In this document: piece after piece, positions 18,163 through 26,560 of the stretch
How the letters are laid out: every line of letters starts with the position of its first letter
How positions within the stretch are numbered: position 1 is the first letter of the stretch
Source of the DNA: DATJCV01 sp963707665
Lineage (GTDB): Bacteria; Pseudomonadota; Gammaproteobacteria; Burkholderiales; Burkholderiaceae_D
Assembly: GCA_963707665.1 (NCBI GenBank)
Contig: CAVPQU010000002.1
Coordinates: 1-64,000, forward strand
Direction of reading: 5' to 3'
Length of the DNA stretch: 64,000 nt
Program-made: the position numbers and the translations under genes
The notes under the pieces: generated by a model
The model's input: only the letters and a program-made list of their open reading frames with translations
What the model was told of the DNA's origin: nothing
Database searches by the model: none

Positions 18163-19269
18163 ATGATGCTGAAGGTCGACGTCAGCCAGCGCCTCGGCGC
18201 CTTCCAGCTGCAAGCCGCATTCGAAACCGAGGCGCCGGTGGTGGCGCTGTTCGGCCGCTCCGGCTCGGGCAAGACCAGCCTGGTGAATTGCCTGGCCGGC
18301 ATCACGCGGCCGGACCGCGGCCATATCGAAATCAATGGCGCGGTGCTGTTCGACAGCGCGCGCGGCATCGACCTGCCGCCGGAGCGGCGCCGCATCGGCT
18401 ACGTGTTCCAGGATGCCTTGCTGTTTCCGCATCTGTCGGTCGAGCGCAACCTGTTTTACGGCGCGCGCTTCAAGCGCGCCGAGGCGGCCGTGGATACGCC
18501 GATCGACGCCGCGCAAGTGATCGCCTTGCTGGACTTCGGCGCACTTGCTGGCGCGCCGGCCGGCGCTGCTGTCCGGCGGCGAAAAGCAGCGCGTCGCGAT
18601 CGGCCGCGCGCTGCTGGCCAATCCGCGCATCCTGCTGATGGACGAGCCGCTGGCGTCGCTCGACATGGCGCGCCGCCATGAAATCCTGAGCTACATCGAA
18701 CTGCTGCGCGACCGCCTGCGGATTCCGATCGTGTTCGTCAGCCATTCGGTGCCGGAAGTCACGCGCCTCGCCGACCTGCTGGTGCTGCTGTCGGACGGCC
18801 GCGTGGTCGCCGCCGGCGACGTGCATGACGTCATGAACCGGCTCGACCTGCGGCCGCATACCGGGCGCTACGAAGCCGGCGCGGTGATCGAATCCCAGGT
18901 GCTGGCGCACGATGCCGAGTTCGGGCTGACCACGCTGGCTTTCGACGGCGGTCAGCTTGCTGCTGCCGCAAATCGAGGTCGCGGCCGGGCAGCGGGTGCG
19001 GGTGCGCATCCGCGCGCGCGACGTGTCGCTGGCCACCACGCGGCCGCAGAATGTCAGCCTGTTGAATGTGCTGGAAGGGCGGCTGGTCGGACTTGAGCGA
19101 GGAGCCAGGTGCGATCGTGGAAGCGCGTATCCAGGTCGGCGCCGTGTTCCTGCTCGCCCGCATCACGCGCCGCTCGGCGCAGCTGTTGCAACTGGCGCCG
19201 GGGCAGACCGTGTTTGCGCTGATCAAGGCGGTGTCGATGGATCGGCGCAGCGTCGGCCAGTCGGGTTGA
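18163..19269 (+). CDS. modC: Molybdate ABC transporter ATPase (three frameshifts)
   Basis: Cytoplasmic ATPase of the molybdate importer. Walker A is GRSGSGKTS near residue 33, the Q loop is IGYVFQDALLFPHLSV, the signature is LSGGEKQRVAIGRALL, Walker B is ILLMDEP and the switch His is in VFVSHS. The C-terminus is a TOBE/Mop domain that can bind molybdate (RIRARDVSLATTRPQNVSLL, then GAIVEARIQVGAVFLLARIT). Extra bases near 18541 and 18953 (both CTG read as CTTG) and near 19088 (GTCGAC read as GTCGGAC) break the frame. Repaired length is about 367 aa, the normal ModC size. Confidence 0.92.
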
Positions 19270-19294
19270 CGGTCCGGCCGGCTACAGATGCCGC

Positions 19295-19642
19295 TCAATC
19301 CTTCAGCAGTCGCGTCAGCGTCGCCAGTTCCTCGGCGGCTGCCTGCTGCGCCAGCTGTTCGATCGCGCGGTAGCGGCGGATGATGTCGTGCGCGGTGGTT
19401 GTCAGCACGGCGCCGCCGCCGCGCGCGCCGCCGGTCTTGGCGGCGATCACCGGCTCGCGCAGGCCGCGGTTCATCTGGTCGATCAGCAGCCAGGCGCGGC
19501 GGTACGACATGTCGAGCGTGCGCGCCGCTGCCGCAATCGAACCGCTGCTACCGACCGCTTCCAGCAGCGCGACCTTGCCGGGGCCGATCACGATCTCGCC
19601 GCCGCATCGGATGCGCAGCCGGAACTGTACTTCAGCGTTCAA
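19295..19642 (-). CDS. ModE-like single-domain molybdate regulator
   Basis: A 115-aa protein matching only the N-terminal winged-helix domain of ModE: GPGKVALLEAVGSSGSIAAAARTLDMSYRRAWLLIDQMN followed by GGARGGGAVLT. The C-terminal molybdate-binding Mop domains of full ModE (about 260 aa) are absent, and the stop is clean. Start is a TTG at 19642 inside the end of the upstream DUF3717 gene. It is convergent with modC and presumably binds the operator at 16556. How it would sense molybdate is open; the Mop domain of ModC or a separate molbindin are possible partners, which is inference. Confidence 0.85.
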   Translation of the reverse strand: MNAEVQFRLRIRCGGEIVIGPGKVALLEAVGSSGSIAAAARTLDMSYRRAWLLIDQMNRGLREPVIAAKTGGARGGGAVLTTTAHDIIRRYRAIEQLAQQAAAEELATLTRLLKD

Positions 19643-19862
19643 CGGGGCTGTCCACTTGTTGCCGCCACGCCGCCAGCAATTGCTGCGCGGCCACCGGCAG
19701 CGCCGCCAGCGGCTGGGCGCTCAGGCGGTTGAATATCATTAGTGCATAGACGTCGGCCAGCGCGCTGACCTCGGGTGACAGCGCGCATTCCTCGCCGCTT
19801 GCGGGGCGCTGCAGGCGCCAGTAATTGATCGCCCCTTCCAGTTCGGTCAGCGTGATTTCCAT
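19632..19862 (-). CDS. DUF3717 domain protein
   Basis: A 76-aa protein, MEITLTELEGAINYWRLQRP, then LSPEVSALADVYALMIFNRLS and a helical tail. The pattern of an N-terminal AINYWR helix plus a LADVYALMIF helix matches the Burkholderiales DUF3717 family, of unknown function. Its last 11 bases overlap the start region of the ModE-like gene, so the two are translationally coupled. The genetic link to a molybdate regulator is the only functional hint. Confidence 0.75.
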   Translation of the reverse strand: MEITLTELEGAINYWRLQRPASGEECALSPEVSALADVYALMIFNRLSAQPLAALPVAAQQLLAAWRQQVDSPVER

Positions 19863-19915
19863 CGCATGATTGTACCCGCGGCCGTAGCCAGGAAAATCGC
19901 GGGTCGGCGGATAAA

Positions 19916-19960
19916 TTTGTCCGGGTAATATTGACGTCATTTTTATCCGGGTGTTATTAT
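19916..19960 (+). promoter_or_regulatory. Promoter with TCCGGGT direct repeats, for the DUF2239 gene
   Basis: TTGACG (19931-19936) and TATTAT (19955-19960) are -35 and -10 hexamers with an 18-base spacer, 33 bases before the start codon at 19993. Two related 18-mers, TTTGTCCGGGTAATATTG (19916-19933) and TTTATCCGGGTGTTATTA (19942-19959), overlap the two hexamers on the same strand, 26 bases apart. That placement fits a repressor or activator site. I do not recognise the regulator. Confidence 0.5.
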
Positions 19961-19992
19961 CCGCGGCTCTTCCACTCGAAGCTATCCGCACC

Positions 19993-20616
19993 ATGGACCC
20001 GACCACTGATTCCGGCCAGCCCGGCACGCTGCGCTGCACCGCGTTCGAAGGCACGCGCCGCATCGCCTCCGGCGAGCTGCGCCGCATCGTCCCCACCGTC
20101 AAGCGCGCGATCGATGCCGGAGCGTCATTGCCGATCCTGATCTTCGACGACCGCAGCAGCGAAACCATCGAAGTCGATTTTCGCGGCAGCGCCGACGACG
20201 TCCTGCGCCGCCTGGCCGCCGACATCGCGCCCGGGCAAGCGCCGGCGGCCGAGGCGCCGCGTGGGCCGGGGCGGCCGAAACTGGGCGTGGTCGGGCGCGA
20301 AGTGACCTTGCTGCCGCGTCATTGGGAGTGGCTGAACAGCCAGCCGGGCGGCGCTTCGGTGGCTCTGCGCAAGCTGGTCGAGCAGGCGCGGCGCGCCAAC
20401 GAAGGCCGCGACCGCGTGCGCCGTGCGCAGGAGGCGGCGTACCGCTTCATGTCGGTGATGGCCGGCGCCGAGCCCGGCTTCGAGGAAGCGGCGCGCGCGC
20501 TGTTCGCCAACGACGCCGCGCGCTTCGCGGCACTGGTAGCGGCGTGGCCGGCCGACGTCCGCGATCACGCGCAAAAACTGGCGGCCGCCGCCTTCGGCAC
20601 GGGAGAAGCCCATTGA
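19993..20616 (+). CDS. DUF2239 family protein
   Basis: A 207-aa soluble protein that begins MDPTTDSGQPGTLRCTAFEGTR. Visible features are ASLPILIFDDRSSETIEVDFRG near residue 40, GPGRPKLGVVGREVTLLPRHWEWL near residue 90 (an AT-hook-like GRPK followed by a ribbon-helix-like LLPRHWEWL), and a helical C-terminus. This order matches DUF2239, whose function is unknown; the GRPK-helix segment suggests possible DNA binding. Its TGA overlaps the TTG start of the MATE gene by 3 bases, so the two are translationally coupled. Confidence 0.8.
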   Translation: MDPTTDSGQPGTLRCTAFEGTRRIASGELRRIVPTVKRAIDAGASLPILIFDDRSSETIEVDFRGSADDVLRRLAADIAPGQAPAAEAPRGPGRPKLGVVGREVTLLPRHWEWLNSQPGGASVALRKLVEQARRANEGRDRVRRAQEAAYRFMSVMAGAEPGFEEAARALFANDAARFAALVAAWPADVRDHAQKLAAAAFGTGEAH

Positions 20617-21962
20617 ATTCGAACCAGCCATTGTGGAAGACCTACCTGAAGTTCCTGGCGCCGATGATGCTGGCCAATATCCTGCAGGCGCTGTCCGGCA
20701 CCATCAACAACATCTACCTGGGGCAGATGATCGGCGTGCGGGCGCTGGCGGCGGCCTCGGTGTCGTTTCCGCTGATCTTCTTTTTCATCGCCTTCATCAT
20801 CGGCCTCGGCGCCGGCTCCTCGGTGCTGATCGGCCAGGCCTACGGCGCCAGACAGCATGAAAAGGTGAAGGCGATCGCCGGCACCGCGCTGACGGTGGCG
20901 CTGCTGGCCGGCCTGCTGATCGCGCTGTTCGGCGGCGTCTTCACGCAGCCGCTGCTGATCCTGCTCGGCACGCCGGCCGACATCCTGGCCGATGCCACCG
21001 CGTACACGCGCATCATGCTGATCGCGATGCCGGGGCTGTTCGTGTTCCTGTTGATGACCTCGATGATGCGCGGCGTCGGCGATACCGTCACGCCCTTGTT
21101 CGCGCTGTGCCTGTCGACCGCGCTCGGGCTGGTGGTGACGCCCGCCCTGATTCGCGGTTGGTTCGGCTTGCCGATGCTAGGCGTGGCCAGCGGCGCCTGC
21201 GCGGCGGTGCTGTCGTTCGTGGCGGCGCTGGCGTGGCTGGCCTGGTATATGCGCCGCCGCAATCATGCGCTGGCGCCCGACGCGGTGCTGATCCGGCACC
21301 TGTGGATCGACTGGGGAATTCTGAAAAAAGTCTTGCGCATCGGCGTGCCGACCGGGGTGCAGATGGTCATCATCTCGCTGTCCGAAGTCGCGGTGCTGTC
21401 CTTCGTCAACCATTACGGCTCGGACGCCACCGCCGCCTATGGCGCGGTCAACCAGATCCTGTCCTATGTGCAGTTCCCGGTGATGTCGATCGCGATTTCC
21501 GCCTCGATCCTCGGCGCCCAGGCGATCGGCGGCGGCCGCGCCGACCGGCTCGGCGCGATCGCGCGCACCGGCTTGCAGATGAATCTGGTGCTGACCGGCG
21601 GCCTGATCGTGCTGGCCTATCTGTTTTCGCGCACCATCATCGGCTTTTTCATCACCAGCGCGCCGGTCATCGAGCTGGCGCAGACCCTGCTGCACATCAC
21701 GCTGTGGAGTTCGCTGGTGATGGGCTTTTCGGCGGTGCTGTCGGGCGTGATGCGCGCTTCCGGCACGGTGCTGGCGCCGACTGCGATCTCGATCTTCGCC
21801 ATCGCTTTTGTCGAAGTGCCGGTGGCTTACCTGCTGAGCGCGCGCATCGGCATCAACGGCATCTGGATCGCCTATCCGGTGGCGTTCCTGACGATGCTGG
21901 CGATGCAAGCCACTTTTTACCGGCTGGTGTGGCGCCGCAAGCCGGTGCACAGGCTGGTTTGA
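20613..21962 (+). CDS. MATE family multidrug efflux transporter
   Basis: A 449-aa, twelve-helix Na+/H+-coupled exporter. It has the MATE N-lobe start LWKTYLKFLAPMMLANILQALSG and INNIYLGQMIG, the GLGAGSSVLIGQAYGARQHEKV loop, RGVGDT after helix 4, and the repeat of this layout in the C-lobe. Start is a TTG at 20613 that overlaps the upstream stop (TTGA), preceded by GGGAGAAG. Coupling to a putative regulator (DUF2239) may mean control of efflux by that protein, an inference. Confidence 0.88.
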   Translation: MNSNQPLWKTYLKFLAPMMLANILQALSGTINNIYLGQMIGVRALAAASVSFPLIFFFIAFIIGLGAGSSVLIGQAYGARQHEKVKAIAGTALTVALLAGLLIALFGGVFTQPLLILLGTPADILADATAYTRIMLIAMPGLFVFLLMTSMMRGVGDTVTPLFALCLSTALGLVVTPALIRGWFGLPMLGVASGACAAVLSFVAALAWLAWYMRRRNHALAPDAVLIRHLWIDWGILKKVLRIGVPTGVQMVIISLSEVAVLSFVNHYGSDATAAYGAVNQILSYVQFPVMSIAISASILGAQAIGGGRADRLGAIARTGLQMNLVLTGGLIVLAYLFSRTIIGFFITSAPVIELAQTLLHITLWSSLVMGFSAVLSGVMRASGTVLAPTAISIFAIAFVEVPVAYLLSARIGINGIWIAYPVAFLTMLAMQATFYRLVWRRKPVHRLV

Positions 21963-21969
21963 GTGCCCG

Positions 21970-22390
21970 TTGTCCCCGGTCGGGCTGCCGGCGCAGACCA
22001 AGTGCTATTCGGGCCAGGACGCCAACGACGCCTATTACTGGATCGCGATTCCGTCCGACTGGAACCGGATGCTGGTGATGCACGCGGTCGACGATCCGAC
22101 CGCGATGGTCGAATACGAAGCCGACTACCGGGAAGTCGTGGCGCGCCGGCAACCACGACAAGCGGCTGCAAACCTTCACCGGCGAGCGCGAGCACAGCAA
22201 GCTGGCCAAGCCCGAATACGTGGCCCTGTTCAACGTCTTGCAGCAATGGCTCGATAGCGGCCGCCGCCGGCCCACGATCGCCGCGATCGAAGCGGATGGC
22301 GCGCAACAGGCGCGGCAGTTCGGCGGCGGCTGCCATTTCGATGCGGGCTTCCAGCCGAAACGACTGTTCTCGCGCGTGAATTCCCGCTAG
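21970..22390 (+). pseudogene. Remnant of a tannase-like alpha/beta hydrolase with a large internal deletion
   Basis: The first 35 codons read SPVGLPAQTKCYSGQDANDAYYWIAIPSDWN, typical of the start of the mature domain of secreted tannase-like/alpha-beta hydrolase proteins. The text jumps at about 22085 from LVMHA to VDDPTAMVEYEADYREV, and after a frame change near 22140 ends GNHDKRLQTFTGEREH, KPEYVALFNVLQQWLDSGRR, GGGCHFDAGFQPK, all of which look like the extreme C-terminus of such enzymes. The nucleophile elbow and most of the fold are missing and there is no signal peptide. I read it as an N-terminal and a C-terminal fragment fused by deletion; family naming is moderate. Confidence 0.55.
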
Positions 22391-22415
22391 GTGTGGCGAG
22401 TGGCGGGCCGCGCCG

Positions 22416-22556
22416 CTAGAAGCACAGGTAGATCCGGTTGGCGAGGTCGAGAATGAATGCCGGCTGCAGGTAGGCGGCGAACGCCAGCGCCAGCAGCGCG
22501 GCAAAGGCGGCGCTGAGCAGCAGGCGCAGCAGGCGGGAGCGCAGGGCGGGTGTCAT
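22416..22556 (-). CDS. Small single-pass membrane protein, 46 aa
   Basis: An ATG at 22556 opens a 46-aa reading frame: MTPALRSRLLRLLLSAAFAA, then LLALAFAAYLQPAFILDLANR and IYLCF. It has a basic N-terminus and one long hydrophobic helix (about 8-30). It lies just downstream of the deaminase gene on the same strand, 19 bases after that stop. It is outside a strong ribosome-binding context (the upstream base run is CCGCCTC on the plus strand). I think small proteins ending in a similar DLANRIYLCF tail occur in other Burkholderiales, but this is from memory. Confidence 0.5.
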   Translation of the reverse strand: MTPALRSRLLRLLLSAAFAALLALAFAAYLQPAFILDLANRIYLCF

Positions 22557-22575
22557 GAGGCGGTCCGGTTCGGTA

Positions 22576-23145
22576 TCACTGGGGGCGCTGCTGAAACAGC
22601 TGGTCAGTGTGCGCCGCCAGCACGCCGCCGATCAGTTGTTCGGGGCGGTAGAAATCGGCGGCGGCGGCAACGGTGGCGGCGCCGATGCCGATCTGGCCGA
22701 TGCCGGCGCGTGACAGGCCGGCGATCGAGGTGGCCCACACCACGCGCGGAATGCCGGCCCAGGCGATCGCGCTCATGCACATCGGGCACGGTTCGCCGGT
22801 GGTGTAGAGCGTGGTTTCCGGCCAGCGCGTGTTGCCGTGGCGGCTGACGTAGTCGTTCAGCGCGGCGATTTCGCCATGCAGGGTCGGGTTGCGGCTGCCG
22901 TCGTTGACGCCGGCGGCCATTACGTGGCCGCTCGCTTCATGCACGATGACGGCGCCGAATGGCCATTGCGGATTCTTGGCTGCCTCGGCGATCGCCAGCC
23001 GCATGTGCTTTTCATGACGCTGGCGTTCCTCCGGCGGCAACTGCCGGGCATCCTGCACCACGGCATCGGCACCGCGCGCCGGCGCGGCCAATGTCATGCC
23101 GGCGGCGGTGCCAGCCAGTAGCAGCTCGCGACGTGAAACGGTCAC
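22576..23145 (-). CDS. Tat-exported nucleoside/cytidine deaminase-like protein
   Basis: A zinc deaminase-fold protein (about 189 aa) with the two zinc motifs HGEIAALN (His and the proton-shuttle Glu) and GEPCPMCMSA (PCxxC). I choose the GTG at 23145 because it sits right after an AGGAGAAGAG ribosome-binding site and gives the twin-arginine signal SRRELLLAGTAAGMTLAAPA. Tat export of a tRNA/guanine/cytidine-deaminase relative is unusual, since characterised members are cytoplasmic. Substrate unknown. It is 39 bases downstream of the MFS gene on the same strand and may share its transcript. Confidence 0.8.
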   Translation of the reverse strand: MTVSRRELLLAGTAAGMTLAAPARGADAVVQDARQLPPEERQRHEKHMRLAIAEAAKNPQWPFGAVIVHEASGHVMAAGVNDGSRNPTLHGEIAALNDYVSRHGNTRWPETTLYTTGEPCPMCMSAIAWAGIPRVVWATSIAGLSRAGIGQIGIGAATVAAAADFYRPEQLIGGVLAAHTDQLFQQRPQ

Positions 23146-23184
23146 CTCTTCTCCTTCTCCAGCCTGCATTCGTTGTGCACCAGC

Positions 23185-24405
23185 TTACGCCAGGGCGGGC
23201 TGCTGACGCACGATCGCTTTTTCATTGATCGGCAGGTTGATCAGCGCTGCAAACACGCCAAGTGCCAATACGATACCCCAGACCATGTCGTAATTGCCTT
23301 GGCGCGCATACAGGAAGCCGCCCAGCCAGACCCCGAGAAAACTGCCGAGCTGGTGCGAAAAAAACACGAAGCCGGACAGCATCGACAGGTTCCGCACGCC
23401 GAAGATGCCGGCGATCACGCCGTTGGTCAGCGGCACCGTCGACAGCCACAGCAGGCCGAGCCCGGCGGCGAATACATACACCGAAGCCGAACTCAGCGGC
23501 GCCAGCAGGAACAGTCCAATGACCGCCGAGCGGCTGATGTAGATCAGTGCCAGCAGATAGCGTTTGGGAAACATGCCGCCCAGCTTGCCGGCGTAATACG
23601 AGCCAAAAATATTGAACAGGCCGATCAGCGCCAGCGCGATCACTGCCGCGTTCGGGTCCATGATGCCCTTGTCCTTCAGGTAGGCCGGCAGATGGATGCC
23701 GATGAACACCAACTGGAAGCCGCACACGAAATAGCCGGACAGCAGCAGCAGGAAGGGCCGATGAGCAAAGGCTTCGCGCGTGGCCTGCCAACTGCTCTGC
23801 TGCGGCCCATGCCTTGTGGCCGGCGCTGGCTCGCGCAAGCGGAACGCCATTGGGATCATCACGATGGCCACCAGCGCCGCCAGCACGAAAAAGGCATTTT
23901 GCCAGCCGGTCAATGAAATCAGCTGCTGCTCCACCGGCATCATCGTGAACTGGCCGAACGAGCCGGCCGCCGCCGAAATGCCGAATGCCCACGAGCGTTT
24001 CGATTCGGGCGCGATGCGGCCGATGATGCCGGCAATCGCGCCAAACGCGGTGCACGACAGCGCACCGCCGATCAGGATGCCGGAGCCGAGCACGAACAGC
24101 GTCGGCTGGTCGATCGTTGCCATCCACGCCAAACCCGCCATGTACAGCAAGGCGCCGACGATGACCACGCGCGCGGTGCCGAAGCGGTCGGCCGCCATGC
24201 CGGCGAACGGGCCGAACACGCCCCACATGAGGTTTTGCAGCGCCATTGCCAGCGAATAGGTTTCGCGGGTCCAGCCGTGTGCCTGTGACATCGGCTGCAG
24301 CCAGAAGCCGAAGCCGTGGCGCACGCCCATGGCCAGGGTCAGCACGGTGCCGCCGGCAATCAGGACGGAGGTTAGCGAAGGTGTGCGGGAAGCAGTAAAC
24401 ATCAT
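23185..24405 (-). CDS. MFS transporter
   Basis: A 406-aa, twelve-helix major facilitator. The first loop reads RHGFGFWLQPMSQAHGWTRETYSLAMALQN and helix 2-3 carries GMAADRFGTARVV, the MFS GxxxDRxGRR-type motif; the layout resembles the oxalate/formate antiporter-like group (monocarboxylate-type). Two Met codons open the frame; either may be used. It is followed by the Tat deaminase gene, suggesting uptake or export of a nucleobase-like or acid substrate, but this is speculative. Confidence 0.85.
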   Translation of the reverse strand: MMFTASRTPSLTSVLIAGGTVLTLAMGVRHGFGFWLQPMSQAHGWTRETYSLAMALQNLMWGVFGPFAGMAADRFGTARVVIVGALLYMAGLAWMATIDQPTLFVLGSGILIGGALSCTAFGAIAGIIGRIAPESKRSWAFGISAAAGSFGQFTMMPVEQQLISLTGWQNAFFVLAALVAIVMIPMAFRLREPAPATRHGPQQSSWQATREAFAHRPFLLLLSGYFVCGFQLVFIGIHLPAYLKDKGIMDPNAAVIALALIGLFNIFGSYYAGKLGGMFPKRYLLALIYISRSAVIGLFLLAPLSSASVYVFAAGLGLLWLSTVPLTNGVIAGIFGVRNLSMLSGFVFFSHQLGSFLGVWLGGFLYARQGNYDMVWGIVLALGVFAALINLPINEKAIVRQQPALA

Positions 24406-24541
24406 GGCCGGCGAGTGAATGAACGGGAAACGAGTGTAGCCTAAAGCGCCATTCGACGTGGCCCGGCGCTCGCGGCAGGCCAGCTGCGCGGACAGCTGCC
24501 GATGCTATGATCGCAAGCATCCTTGGCCCCAGCGAAAACCG

Positions 24542-25843
24542 ATGAGTCTGCCCAATACCCTGTTGATTGTCCTTGCCCTGATCGGCTGCAGTGCATTTTT
24601 TTCCTGTGCTGAAATTTCGCTGGCCGCCGCCCGCAAGTTCAAATTGCAGCTGCTGGCCGACGACGGCAACCGCAACGCCGCCCGCGTGCTGGCGCTGCAG
24701 GCGCAGCCCGGCCATTTCTTCACGGTGGTGCAGATCGGCCTGAACGCGGTGGCGATCCTTGGCGGCATCCTCAGCGAAGCGGTGTTTTCGCCGCATTTTG
24801 CGGCGTTGCTGGACTACCTGCCGATCAGTGTGCCGATGGCCCAGCCGGTCGCGCCGGTGTTGTCGTTTCTGCTGATGACCTCGCTCTTCATCCTGATCGC
24901 CGACCTGATTCCGAAGCGGCTGGCGATGATCGCGCCGGAGCGGGTGGCACTGGCGACGGTCAATCCGATGCTGTTCTGCGTGCGCCTGTTCAAGCCGCTG
25001 GTGCTCATATTCAGCGGTTTGGCCGACCTGCTGTTGCGGCTGTTCAAGCTGCCGACCGCGCGCATCGATGACATCACCGCCGACGACATCTTCGCGATGA
25101 TGGATGCCGGCGCTTCGGCCGGCGTGTTGCAGAAGCAGGAGCACCACCTGATCGAAAACGTGCTGGAGCTGGAATCGCGCACCGCCAGCGCCTCGATGAC
25201 GCAGCGCGAGGAGATCGTCTACTTTTCGCTGCAGGAAAGCGAGGCCAGCATCAAGCGCAAGATCGCCGAACAGCCACATACTTCCTATCTGGTGTGCACC
25301 GACGACGTCGACAGCGTGCTCGGCTACGTCGACGCCAAGGACATGCTGATGCGCCTGCTGAATGGCAAGACGATCGCGCTGAGCGAGCTGACCATGCATA
25401 CCGTGCTGGCGATTCCCGAGACGCTGACCCTGTCCGAAGTGCTGGACCGCTTCAAGGGCACGCGCGAGGATTTCGCCGTGGTGTTGAACGAATACGCGCG
25501 GGTGGTCGGCGTGATTACGCTGAACGACGTCATGAGCACGCTGATGGGCGATATCGCCAGCCCGTCGGCGGAAGACCAGATCGTGCGGCGCGACGACAAG
25601 TCGTGGCTGATCGACGGCGTGACACCGGTGCACGACGTGCAGCGCGCGCTCGATATCGATGAGTTTCCGGACAGCGAAAACTACGAAACCATCGCCGGCT
25701 TCATGATGTACAAGCTGCGCAAGATCCCGAAGCGCACCGACTGCGTACTGCACGCCGGCTATAAGTTCGAAGTGGTCGACATCGACAGTTACCGGATCGA
25801 CCAGCTGCTGGTCACGCGCAGCGAGTCGGCTGCATTGCTGTGA
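24542..25843 (+). CDS. CNNM/CorC-HlyC family membrane protein (DUF21 and CBS domains)
   Basis: A 433-aa protein with a DUF21 transmembrane domain (MSLPNTLLIVLALIGCSAFF, SCAEISLAAARKFKLQLL, HFFTVVQIGLNAVAILGGI, LIADLIPKRLAM), then a pair of CBS domains (near 200-340, including YLVCTDDVDSVLGYVDAKDML and FAVVLNEYARVVGVITLND) and a C-terminal CorC_HlyC domain (WLIDGVTPVHDVQRALDI). Relatives transport Mg2+/Co2+ or regulate such transport. The hemolysin label is historical. The start at 24542 was chosen to match the family N-terminus. Monocistronic by position. Confidence 0.88.
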   Translation: MSLPNTLLIVLALIGCSAFFSCAEISLAAARKFKLQLLADDGNRNAARVLALQAQPGHFFTVVQIGLNAVAILGGILSEAVFSPHFAALLDYLPISVPMAQPVAPVLSFLLMTSLFILIADLIPKRLAMIAPERVALATVNPMLFCVRLFKPLVLIFSGLADLLLRLFKLPTARIDDITADDIFAMMDAGASAGVLQKQEHHLIENVLELESRTASASMTQREEIVYFSLQESEASIKRKIAEQPHTSYLVCTDDVDSVLGYVDAKDMLMRLLNGKTIALSELTMHTVLAIPETLTLSEVLDRFKGTREDFAVVLNEYARVVGVITLNDVMSTLMGDIASPSAEDQIVRRDDKSWLIDGVTPVHDVQRALDIDEFPDSENYETIAGFMMYKLRKIPKRTDCVLHAGYKFEVVDIDSYRIDQLLVTRSESAALL

Positions 25844-25858
25844 GCCGGGGTGGTCGGC

Positions 25859-26560
25859 CTAGGCCGGTTGCTGCGTCGGCGCGAGGTCAAGACCGAATTG
25901 CTGGACCAGCCCATCGCGGCCGGCAGCGGTGATGCCCACCACGCGCGAATGCCGGTTTCTCTCAATCCAGTTCAAGTCCAGCAGCCGTTGCGCCAGCGCC
26001 GCGCCGAGCGCGCCGCCAAGGTGGTCGCGTCGTTCGCTCCAGTCCAGGCAAGGATGCGCGAAGCGGCGCCGGGCGCGCCGCAATTCCGCCAAGTCGATGC
26101 CGAAGGCGCCGCACCAGCGTTCGCCGGCAGCGCTGAGCGCAAAGCTGCCGTCCCGGTGCTGCAACAGCCGGCGCTGCAGTAGCGCGTCGCTCAGGCCAGT
26201 GCCAAGGCGGCCAGCCAGGTGGTCGTAGCAAAAGCGCGCCTCGCAGATCGGTCCGTGCGGCTGGCGCGTGCTGCGCAGCGCGGCCGGCGGCGCCAGCGCC
26301 ATCAGCGATTCGATCAGTTGCGCCACCTGCTGCGAGGCCAGCCGGAAATACTTGTGCCGCCCCTGCGCGGTGGATTCGATGAAGCCGTCGGCGCCCAGCC
26401 GCTGCAGGTGCGCGGTGGCGGTGGCCGGCTCGACGCCGGCGCCATAGGCCAGTTCTTTCGCGGTCAGCGCGCGGCCTGCCATCAACAGGCTCAGCATGCG
26501 GATGCGGCTCGGTTCGCCAATGGTGCGCGCCAGCCGATCGAGATCGAGATCATCATTCAC
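25859..26560 (-). CDS. ArsR-type winged-helix transcriptional regulator
   Basis: A 233-aa regulator. Residues 8-80 form an ArsR/SmtB-like HTH: LARTIGEPSRIRMLSLLMAG, LTAKELAYGAGVEPATATAHLQRL as the recognition unit and QGRHKYFRLAS as the wing. The rest (about 100-233) is a longer C-terminal domain with RFCYDHLAGRLG and CLDWSERRDHLGGALGAAL, typical of a subgroup of ArsR proteins in which it follows the HTH; it has a Cys and His but no clear ANTR metal box. Divergent from the P450 gene across 123 bases, so it probably controls that operon. Confidence 0.8.
   Translation of the reverse strand: MNDDLDLDRLARTIGEPSRIRMLSLLMAGRALTAKELAYGAGVEPATATAHLQRLGADGFIESTAQGRHKYFRLASQQVAQLIESLMALAPPAALRSTRQPHGPICEARFCYDHLAGRLGTGLSDALLQRRLLQHRDGSFALSAAGERWCGAFGIDLAELRRARRRFAHPCLDWSERRDHLGGALGAALAQRLLDLNWIERNRHSRVVGITAAGRDGLVQQFGLDLAPTQQPA

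Noticed and set aside
18541..18560. Programmed ribosomal frameshifting in modC, topB or metH
   Set aside because: The sites lack a slippery heptamer and stimulatory structure, and occur in many unrelated genes; indel artefact explains them better.
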